A stretch of DNA of 64,000 nucleotides from contig SCFE01000010.1 in NCBI GenBank assembly GCA_004352715.1, positions 541,672 to 605,671 on the forward strand, in the 5' to 3' direction. The stretch's first letter is position 1. Every line of letters begins with the position of its first letter. Positions 54,588-64,000 of this stretch are shown here, piece after piece. The stretch comes from Hofstenia miamia. Taxonomy: Eukaryota > Xenacoelomorpha > Acoela. The notes under the pieces are model-generated. The model saw nothing but the letters and a program-made list of their open reading frames with translations, did not search any database and was not told where the DNA came from. The translations under genes were made by a program, and so were the position numbers.

Positions 54588-56684
54588 TATATGTGTCTTA
54601 TCAAGAAAATTGCACATTATGATATAAAAAGCAGAAATTGAGTAACGCAAATTTCAAATTAATATAGGGTTAATTAAATTAATATATTTCCGAAAAATAC
54701 CAATTTCAATTCCTCCATATATCAGTTGTTTGAATAATGTTAGTGTTTCATTTGTTTCAGTAAATTTAAACTATAAATGCTTTAGTTGGTTTAGTTAGTT
54801 TATATGTGTATGAAAGCTTAAATATATTCAACTCTTAGCATTGAAAAATTATAAGTAAATAGATAAATATATGTATGCTTTTCCCACAATCCCAAACATA
54901 ATTCCTTCTTTAGTGGAAGAGACTTTTTTTCATTTGTTAGTCCTCTAAATAATTTCAGTACTTTTTGGAATATTTTCATAGCGTAGTAACCTGCTTGTTT
55001 TAGAATAACATACATGAAACTAAATACAATATTCATAATCTTAGTTTAAATTAAATAAAGTTTAATAGAGCTTCATTCAAAAAAATTAAATATTGAAAGG
55101 CCAATACGAATACATGATTTGATTTCGAAGGCTGCAGTTGTATAGAAGCTTGCTTTTTATATACAATATCGAAGAAGGGTACTAACCATAGTTACAAAAT
55201 TTTTTTCTTTATTAGTGCCTGCAGACAGAATGCACTGTAGAAAATGCGTTGTAGAATCACACTTGGAATATTAAAGCGAAATATAATATCCATCTGCTGT
55301 ATCAATTTTTTTTCTAGAATCATATAACTTGGCTTTTTCAGTGTCAGGAACTGAATTAAATACCTTATAGGCTCGAGGGAAACAATATTTATCAGAAAGT
55401 ATGTGACTATGTATTAACATAACTAGGGTCTTTTGAAGTCTTACTCTTCAAGCAACTGTAGCACTAACCCTATTTCTACTAGCATTACCTTAAAGAAAGA
55501 ATCCGCTTTGTCCACAATTTTTGACTATTTTTTCCAAATCTGTTAAGAAATATTTCAAGCCCGTTTTATGGACACATTTTAGGTTTGTGTCCGCTCATGA
55601 AATGATTAAGATTTGTGCTAGACTATTCTTGTGCCTGAAGTATATAAACATTTAATTTTTCTTCAATCCGAATTTTATTGAAACATTCAAATTCATATAA
55701 TGAGGCAGTCGAATGTCCATGGGAACAACACTGCCCTCAAATATTTTGCCTTCTGAAGAAAATCTGTGTGAGACCCGTTCAGGGGCGAAGTAAGCAAAAA
55801 CGAGCCTTTACGAGTTCGCGACAAATCACTAATTTATAACGAATATGAAAGAGGAGACAGTATTTCCTGAATTACAAGAATTCACAATTTTTTGAGGAAA
55901 CCATCACAGAATTTGAAAAATTCATAGTACCGAATAACTAGGGTTTAAACCTGCCAGAACTTGCTTAGGTTTTGGCTTGGTTCGTGTCACCTGCCCTCCC
56001 GCAATAAAGACGGCAACTTGCAACTATGTTTCAGTTTACTACCATAATATGATCATGTCAAAATTCAGAAAGGTATGATTTTATGGATGTTAAAAACAAA
56101 TTGTAGCCATGGAATCGTATGAAATTCACACAGAGAGGTGTGATTGCGTTTATTATTGTTTGCGAATGGAAACGTTTATTCGCAACTCGCTTTAATTGAA
56201 CATAGCATAAATAATGTTGATCGTTGATTATATTTATCGTTTCTAACATTCAGTGCAAATCGTAAAAGTGAGAAAACCATTTTCCACGTCAATTAGTTCA
56301 GACAACTTGGCAACATATATTCAAAACAAGTCAGTTCTCACCATTTTACCAAATTTTCAACAATCACCTTTAACTTAATATCTTCTATATAGATGACATA
56401 GGATGGGATGATCATTGTTAAGACACCGAAAGGTTCTAGATATTTGCTTCTTGATCATAAATTGTCTTGACAAAAATACCATATTAATAAATGTTTTAAA
56501 TCCACTCAACCCAACTCGATTTCAACCCTATTTAACATCGACACTGAGGCAAGAATCAAAGCCTGGCTTTTTTAAGTTAAACTTTAAAGCTGCTAATTTG
56601 GTTCATTCTTCACCGTTTACTCCCCAAATTATTGTAGACCAATAAAAATATTTTTAAATACACACATATATATATATATATATA
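53063..56684. other. AT-rich DNA with microsatellites, no gene recognised
   Basis: Holds (AT) runs at 53321-53338 and a 65-base run at 54520-54584. Open frames (for example 56415-56645) show no recognisable protein. Confidence 0.5.
54520..54584. repeat. Long (AT)n microsatellite
   Basis: A pure TA run of about 65 bases, the longest unbroken one in the window. Confidence 0.95.
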
Positions 56685-57684
56685 NNNNNNNNNNNNNNNN
56701 NNNNNNNNNNNNNNNNNNNNNNNNNNNNNNNNNNNNNNNNNNNNNNNNNNNNNNNNNNNNNNNNNNNNNNNNNNNNNNNNNNNNNNNNNNNNNNNNNNNN
56801 NNNNNNNNNNNNNNNNNNNNNNNNNNNNNNNNNNNNNNNNNNNNNNNNNNNNNNNNNNNNNNNNNNNNNNNNNNNNNNNNNNNNNNNNNNNNNNNNNNNN
56901 NNNNNNNNNNNNNNNNNNNNNNNNNNNNNNNNNNNNNNNNNNNNNNNNNNNNNNNNNNNNNNNNNNNNNNNNNNNNNNNNNNNNNNNNNNNNNNNNNNNN
57001 NNNNNNNNNNNNNNNNNNNNNNNNNNNNNNNNNNNNNNNNNNNNNNNNNNNNNNNNNNNNNNNNNNNNNNNNNNNNNNNNNNNNNNNNNNNNNNNNNNNN
57101 NNNNNNNNNNNNNNNNNNNNNNNNNNNNNNNNNNNNNNNNNNNNNNNNNNNNNNNNNNNNNNNNNNNNNNNNNNNNNNNNNNNNNNNNNNNNNNNNNNNN
57201 NNNNNNNNNNNNNNNNNNNNNNNNNNNNNNNNNNNNNNNNNNNNNNNNNNNNNNNNNNNNNNNNNNNNNNNNNNNNNNNNNNNNNNNNNNNNNNNNNNNN
57301 NNNNNNNNNNNNNNNNNNNNNNNNNNNNNNNNNNNNNNNNNNNNNNNNNNNNNNNNNNNNNNNNNNNNNNNNNNNNNNNNNNNNNNNNNNNNNNNNNNNN
57401 NNNNNNNNNNNNNNNNNNNNNNNNNNNNNNNNNNNNNNNNNNNNNNNNNNNNNNNNNNNNNNNNNNNNNNNNNNNNNNNNNNNNNNNNNNNNNNNNNNNN
57501 NNNNNNNNNNNNNNNNNNNNNNNNNNNNNNNNNNNNNNNNNNNNNNNNNNNNNNNNNNNNNNNNNNNNNNNNNNNNNNNNNNNNNNNNNNNNNNNNNNNN
57601 NNNNNNNNNNNNNNNNNNNNNNNNNNNNNNNNNNNNNNNNNNNNNNNNNNNNNNNNNNNNNNNNNNNNNNNNNNNNNNNNNNNN
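56685..57684. other. Assembly gap, exactly 1000 N
   Basis: A round size implies a placeholder of unknown true length. (AT) runs on both sides. Confidence 0.95.
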
Positions 57685-57705
57685 TATATATATATATATA
57701 CTACG

Positions 57706-58294
57706 CTAAAATAATTTAATCTCATTCTTGCCTAAATTACATTGTTTATTCATGATGTTTTCTTTGTTATGTTGTATTATTAATAGAGCCTCATAGATCT
57801 TAGTGTGTGTTGTTTTCATGGCTATTTCAAAATTTTCTTTCTTTAATTCATGATGGTGATTGAATATTTCTGTTTCAAGATGCCCGTTAAGATGTTCCTT
57901 AATGCGAATACCAAAATGTCGTTTAGTTTCACCAATGTATAGCTTGTTACAGCTATCACAAGTATATTTGTAAACAATGGATGAAACTAAATATTCTGGG
58001 ATTCTATCTTTATTCATAAATATATTATCCGTTTGTAATGATATAAAAATAGGCCTAATTTTAGATGATGTTAAACTTGCATTTATTTTTTTAAATCTTT
58101 TTCTTAATAATAAATTGTTTGTCTTCAATGCAAGGTAACTTCCAGTATACATAATCTTTAAAATCAATTGTCTTTCTCTTGTCATCTATTTCATAATTTG
58201 AATTTAAACATTTAGATGTTATTTCTCTCAACATTTTATTTGGATAGCCATTTTCTTTGAATGTAGAAAATAATACATCTAGGCTCTTTGTCAA
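57706..58294 (-). pseudogene. Penelope-like retroelement: end of reverse transcriptase and GIY-YIG domain
   Basis: On the - strand, the frame 58294-58091 reads MTKSLDVLFSTFKENGYPNK, as in Penelope-like elements after the reverse transcriptase core (FKxNGYP). After a frameshift near 58100-58140 the frame 58185-57706 gives FKKINASLTSSKIRPIF, then SIVYKYTCDSCNKLYIGETK, RHFGIRIKEHL and a C-terminal THTKIYEALLIIQHNKENIMNK. YKYTC and LYIGETKR form the GIY-YIG endonuclease signature, with a CxxC pair just before it. A stop follows at 57706. The catalytic reverse transcriptase motifs are absent, so it is truncated. Confidence 0.85.
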
Positions 58295-58479
58295 TATTTG
58301 AAAATTAGAAGATATTTTTAGAAAAACACATTACAAGGAAATTGACTTAGCAAGGAAAATGCTGGAAATGAATTTGATATTTCTTAATGTTGCTAAATAG
58401 CAACAAATAAGGCATTTTTATTATATTGTTATCAATACTATCTTTGAAAAAAAAAATGCAGGCAAACATTAATTTTGCA

Positions 58480-58880
58480 TATGAAAATAATTTTTTGGTT
58501 TTTTTAGAAAATTGGCGATTTATAAAGCTGAAGGTTACGCCTTTGGAAGGAATATAACCACCAGGGTGGTTCGGCAGGTTTGTTGCCAGTATACCGGCGC
58601 CACGGTACATCGAAAACATTTGCTAATTGGCTGGAAGCCATGTGACGTGAATATTCAAAAGAACAGTAAGTGAAAACATGGTCCACACCGACTCATAAAG
58701 AGCGCCTGTTTACCAAATCGGCGCCATTTGTCTTATAACACGACTGCTGCGATAATCACTAAGGCCGTACTATTGACAACACTCAGATTTACACGTGAAC
58801 CACCGCTTGTGCTATAGACTGCATGGCGCCGAGGAACGTGTCCCAAATCTGCGCCGAATGTGCTCGCCTTTATTACATTT
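58480..58880. other. GC-rich island with repeated GGCGCC sites
   Basis: About 400 bases clearly richer in GC and CpG than the surroundings. GGCGCC occurs around 58598, 58721 and 58826, a related TGCGCCGAA at about 58851, and a TGTGACGTGAA site at 58641-58651. ATGGCGCC and GGCGCCAT resemble YY1-type promoter sites. The two open - strand frames across it (58686-58504, 58619-58347) have no recognisable protein. It could be a promoter/CpG island or a transposon fragment. Confidence 0.35.
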
Positions 58881-59332
58881 TTCACACATAAAGATTTGAT
58901 TTTGTTTTGCTAGTCTCAAAATTAAAACTGTTTACGTTGATTGCCATAATAACTTAATCAAGCTTTTATTAAAGTTTGTATGTTTTTACAATGATAAACA
59001 TTTACAAACAGCCATAATGAGATACAAAAAAACACCTGTCATCAAAGGATTTATGCGAATTAAGTTATCACAAAGGATCTCCATATACTATAATATATTT
59101 GTCAATTTAATATATTTAGGATTTGCATTATGGACTAGCATTAAAACAACACTTTGATAATAGCTGGTGTATCAAGTTTACACATTGTCAAATTTCATCT
59201 CACACTTAAATTGAATGTTCACAGATTTCAAGTTTCGGTTTTATTCATTTTTCCTGGAATTTAAATATCCTGCATTATACAATTTTTAATTGTTAAAGTT
59301 ACATGTTATATATATATATATATATATATATA
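58881..59332. other. AT-rich DNA, no gene recognised
   Basis: Unstructured AT-rich sequence running into an (AT) run before the next gap. Confidence 0.5.
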
Positions 59333-60332
59333 NNNNNNNNNNNNNNNNNNNNNNNNNNNNNNNNNNNNNNNNNNNNNNNNNNNNNNNNNNNNNNNNNNNN
59401 NNNNNNNNNNNNNNNNNNNNNNNNNNNNNNNNNNNNNNNNNNNNNNNNNNNNNNNNNNNNNNNNNNNNNNNNNNNNNNNNNNNNNNNNNNNNNNNNNNNN
59501 NNNNNNNNNNNNNNNNNNNNNNNNNNNNNNNNNNNNNNNNNNNNNNNNNNNNNNNNNNNNNNNNNNNNNNNNNNNNNNNNNNNNNNNNNNNNNNNNNNNN
59601 NNNNNNNNNNNNNNNNNNNNNNNNNNNNNNNNNNNNNNNNNNNNNNNNNNNNNNNNNNNNNNNNNNNNNNNNNNNNNNNNNNNNNNNNNNNNNNNNNNNN
59701 NNNNNNNNNNNNNNNNNNNNNNNNNNNNNNNNNNNNNNNNNNNNNNNNNNNNNNNNNNNNNNNNNNNNNNNNNNNNNNNNNNNNNNNNNNNNNNNNNNNN
59801 NNNNNNNNNNNNNNNNNNNNNNNNNNNNNNNNNNNNNNNNNNNNNNNNNNNNNNNNNNNNNNNNNNNNNNNNNNNNNNNNNNNNNNNNNNNNNNNNNNNN
59901 NNNNNNNNNNNNNNNNNNNNNNNNNNNNNNNNNNNNNNNNNNNNNNNNNNNNNNNNNNNNNNNNNNNNNNNNNNNNNNNNNNNNNNNNNNNNNNNNNNNN
60001 NNNNNNNNNNNNNNNNNNNNNNNNNNNNNNNNNNNNNNNNNNNNNNNNNNNNNNNNNNNNNNNNNNNNNNNNNNNNNNNNNNNNNNNNNNNNNNNNNNNN
60101 NNNNNNNNNNNNNNNNNNNNNNNNNNNNNNNNNNNNNNNNNNNNNNNNNNNNNNNNNNNNNNNNNNNNNNNNNNNNNNNNNNNNNNNNNNNNNNNNNNNN
60201 NNNNNNNNNNNNNNNNNNNNNNNNNNNNNNNNNNNNNNNNNNNNNNNNNNNNNNNNNNNNNNNNNNNNNNNNNNNNNNNNNNNNNNNNNNNNNNNNNNNN
60301 NNNNNNNNNNNNNNNNNNNNNNNNNNNNNNNN
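59333..60332. other. Assembly gap, exactly 1000 N
   Basis: A placeholder of unknown true length between (AT) runs. A short (GATA)n stretch follows on the right at 60354-60374. Confidence 0.95.
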
Positions 60333-61486
60333 ATATATATATATATATATATATAGATAGATAGATAGATAGATGTAGACATTTAGTTACAGAATTTCTC
60401 AAATTTTCCACTTTTAAATAGACTGTTCTTCAGTTCAAGCTTGCTAGATAACTATATGAAACCAAAGAATTCATATTTTTCCAAAATGGCTTCTACATTA
60501 TAGTTGCTATTGAATTTCACTTCAAAATTATATTAAAAAGTTTTGAATAATCATTCATTTTACCAATGGATAAATTCTGTACTTTATAATATTCTGTTTT
60601 GTGTTGTTCTACTTCGTAGTTTGTTTCAAAGTGTTTCGACCTTCATATTGAAGTCTAAACATTGAACCTGTCCGAATTTCTACCATACTTTAATGATCGT
60701 ATAAAAAATTGTAGTCTCAACTGCTACAAGTGATCTTAAGTTTGTATCACCTAAATGTAAATATTTTATTGTGTTAGAAATACGTTTATTAAAGTAGTGA
60801 ATTAAGGTATATACAGATTTAGAAAACATGTGAAGGATAGGATAATATGGGAAAGGAAACTCAAATCAGAATTCTCATAATTTGTGCATGAGACACTAAA
60901 CAATGTGGTTAACCAACAAAGTCTTCTCACGCTATTGTTTACTTAAATTATATGCTACGTATGCGATCCAGGATAAGTAATAATAACTTTCTGATATTAT
61001 TTAAGTGGACGTTCCATAACTTTATTGGAAAATTCTAATTGGAATTGAATATCATGATTTTCTATTTTAAAAGACAAATATTTTCATAATAAGATTTTGA
61101 ATGCTCAAATGGAAGTGCTACAGAAAAAATTTAGAATATAATTTGAAAAAAATCAGATCTATGACATAAACACTGAAACTATTTTTCACATCGTTTGTCT
61201 CCAAAATAGTGACTAATTCACAAATGAAATTATGTTTCATCAGGGAAGCGACTGTTCGAGGAGATTAATATTTGTACAGAAACCTGCTACCAACTATGCC
61301 TAATATATTGATTTATTTTTCTATTCTCACTTCTTAAAACAGGAATGAGCTTATCAATGCCCGCAACTATTCAGTTCAACTCGTATTGCCTTTGATTTCC
61401 TTTTTCAAGTCTTATTTTGTTCTAAATTTACGAATATATATTGTACTAATTGAGCACTGGAAATTATATATATATATGATATATAT
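60333..61486. other. AT-rich DNA, no gene recognised
   Basis: No open frame or repeat with recognisable content beyond the terminal (AT)/(GATA) runs. Confidence 0.5.
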
Positions 61487-62167
61487 NNNNNNNNNNNNNN
61501 NNNNNNNNNNNNNNNNNNNNNNNNNNNNNNNNNNNNNNNNNNNNNNNNNNNNNNNNNNNNNNNNNNNNNNNNNNNNNNNNNNNNNNNNNNNNNNNNNNNN
61601 NNNNNNNNNNNNNNNNNNNNNNNNNNNNNNNNNNNNNNNNNNNNNNNNNNNNNNNNNNNNNNNNNNNNNNNNNNNNNNNNNNNNNNNNNNNNNNNNNNNN
61701 NNNNNNNNNNNNNNNNNNNNNNNNNNNNNNNNNNNNNNNNNNNNNNNNNNNNNNNNNNNNNNNNNNNNNNNNNNNNNNNNNNNNNNNNNNNNNNNNNNNN
61801 NNNNNNNNNNNNNNNNNNNNNNNNNNNNNNNNNNNNNNNNNNNNNNNNNNNNNNNNNNNNNNNNNNNNNNNNNNNNNNNNNNNNNNNNNNNNNNNNNNNN
61901 NNNNNNNNNNNNNNNNNNNNNNNNNNNNNNNNNNNNNNNNNNNNNNNNNNNNNNNNNNNNNNNNNNNNNNNNNNNNNNNNNNNNNNNNNNNNNNNNNNNN
62001 NNNNNNNNNNNNNNNNNNNNNNNNNNNNNNNNNNNNNNNNNNNNNNNNNNNNNNNNNNNNNNNNNNNNNNNNNNNNNNNNNNNNNNNNNNNNNNNNNNNN
62101 NNNNNNNNNNNNNNNNNNNNNNNNNNNNNNNNNNNNNNNNNNNNNNNNNNNNNNNNNNNNNNNNNNN
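61487..62167. other. Assembly gap, 681 N inside (AT)n
   Basis: Bordered by (AT) runs on both sides. Confidence 0.95.
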
Positions 62168-64000
62168 TATATATATATATAGTCAATTGCTTAAATATGT
62201 TCGAGATTACATACACATGTCATGTACTAATTAGGCATATTTGATTTATCTCCACAAATTATCTCTCTAAATTCAAGTGTTGCATTATATATATATAATT
62301 GGAATGATTTATGGGATAAACAAAATTTTCAATTTATAACTATATAGCTCAATTTTATTAAATTATAGCTGATAGGCACAGCAAAAGTATCAAGGAAAAA
62401 CTGTTCTATGATAAATTTCATTAAATCATTAAAATGGAATTTTGTACTTAGTTTGTATTCATATAGCCAATGTTGATCGTGAAGCATCTGAGAAATTCAA
62501 CCTAAGTTTCTAAGCCAAAATAGTCTACACGAAACGTTATTTGAATGTTGATTAATTTTTACATCTATTAATTTGTAAAGCTTTGCAAAATAACAAATTA
62601 ACAATGGGCCCATATTAAAATATTTAACAGAATTTCAAAACCAATTAATTTAAAAACGCTGAATAACATTACATACTAAATGTTACTTTGAAAGAAAATT
62701 CAAGTGAAAGAAATATTATTTAAGATGATGAATATAATCTTATATATATATATATATATATATATATAATCCCAAACGAAATTTGAATACTGGAAATTAA
62801 ATTGTTCTATCCTTAAGCCGCATTTCAAAAAGAAATAAATCCCTCATTTGTCATATTTGAAATGACGAAAAGTGTTTATTAATATGAAATAACATACGAT
62901 ATCACTAAGACGTATAATTCAGGTGTTTGCTATTCAATGCATGCCTTTTTCTCTTTTCAGGTTTTAATTTCCGAAACATTGACAAAATTTCGCAAATGTA
63001 TGGTTTGTATTCAAAAGATAACAATGTGAACAAGTAATATATTGAATTAACTTTCTTTCTTCTGATTTTTTTCATCTCCGATTAATAGATAAAAAGTTAA
63101 TAATGCCATCAATTGCTGGCACTAAAAACAGCGCCAACTTCTTGAAGCCCTCATCAAGGACAACTAGAATACTTCAAAAGTAGAATATTTCAAACTAGAA
63201 TTATAAAAAACTAATAAAATAACAATACCATGAAATTGGTATATTGTGCAATAATATTCATGCATGGCATGATTTCTTCTTTCTAGTGTAACAGCCATCA
63301 ATAATGATAAAATAGATTTAGATGAATTTTTTTACGTATTAGTATTATTTAACATACAAGACTTGTAAAACTATACATGTCGCCTAAATTAGAAATAATT
63401 ACAGAAAGATCTTCAGTGTTTGGTGCCATAGAAAATTACAAAATAGAATTATTTGCATATCACACATTTGAAAGCCTACCTATTTGTTGCACTATTTCAT
63501 TGATTCGGTGTCTTGTTATTTTAGTTTTTTTGTCTTGATATACTCAATGCTTTCTAAGACGTCAAAGAACTCGAAGACATTCCTAAAGATCCATTAGAAG
63601 ACATATTTTTATTGTTTCTGAATTTTTGAATTCTTTGTATATGTGTGCTATAAAAATATATTTTTTATCATAAATTGACTATCTCTCTTCTTTAACATAT
63701 TCATAATTCTACTGGAACCCCAAATTATGGTATTTACTACCCTGAGATATTTTGTATTTTCACTGAGTCTCATGTAATTATAATGATTGAAGTAAAATAT
63801 TATTGAAATTACAAATTAAGGCGAACATAGTCAGAAAAAATTCATATAACATATAATGAAAAATACAGAAGAAATATTTTTGAATTTCAAAACAACACTT
63901 TTTTATATATTGACATTAAATTATTGTGTGAGTTTTGGTCATAAATTTTGCCAGAAATTGCAATGAGTTATGTATTACTGCTTTTATATATATATATATA
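62168..64000. other. AT-rich DNA to the window end, no gene recognised
   Basis: (AT) runs at 62168-62181, 62741-62768 and 63985-64000. No exon, transposon or RNA gene is supported. Confidence 0.5.

Noticed and set aside
58347-58686. Host gene on the - strand in the GC-rich island
   Set aside because: The two overlapping frames show no known domain, no conserved motif and no clear splice partners.

Overview
The window is AT-rich nuclear DNA from an invertebrate animal; I cannot place the phylum. Evidence: one large gene split by GT-AG introns, a class IIa histone deacetylase closer to animal HDAC4/5/7/9 than to any fungal or plant enzyme, many eukaryotic transposon families (Tc1, mariner, hAT-like MITEs, non-LTR, Penelope-like), and (AT)n microsatellites every few kilobases. 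There is no operon structure, ribosomal RNA, recognisable tRNA or CRISPR array.

Region 1-37 kb holds the gene, on the + strand. I find 15 coding exons from 1831 to a stop codon at 36832-36834. Joined, they stay in one frame for 791 residues with compatible phases at every junction. The 5' end is missing: the first visible exon starts in phase, so the initiator and upstream exons lie before the window or were not recognised. The order of parts matches the family: MEF2-binding helix, 14-3-3 phosphosite (LRKTSSEP) with a basic stretch, a long linker with a charged helical region, the zinc-dependent deacetylase domain, and a short acidic C-terminal tail. The 13.4-kb intron after the first visible exon and several later introns are loaded with transposons: a mariner relic, a partly tandem-duplicated Tc1 element, three hAT-like MITE families (three insertions have 8-bp target duplications) and a TA-flanked MITE family.

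Region 37-64 kb has no host gene I can support. It holds a 5'-truncated non-LTR retrotransposon and a second 3' end of the same family (41.2-42.7 kb), a second non-LTR fragment (45.75-46.33 kb), a near-perfect inverted repeat with arms of nearly 600 bp (47.1-48.3 kb), a possible Ty3/gypsy relic (50.3-50.9 kb), a 15-copy 35-bp minisatellite (52.5-53.1 kb), a Penelope-like GIY-YIG remnant on the - strand (57.7-58.3 kb) and a small GC-rich island (58.5-58.9 kb).

Assembly quality matters here. There are eight multi-base N runs, most bordered by (AT)n. Two are exactly 1000 N. Two gaps are flanked by direct copies of the same sequence, the Tc1 duplication ends at an ambiguous base, and an 18-base match to the Nextera/Tn5 mosaic end sits at 7447. 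Several striking repeats could therefore be assembly products. I found no clearly new biological system. The best biological points are the catalytic tyrosine kept in a class IIa deacetylase, the large palindrome, the homogeneous minisatellite and the young MITE families with intact target duplications.
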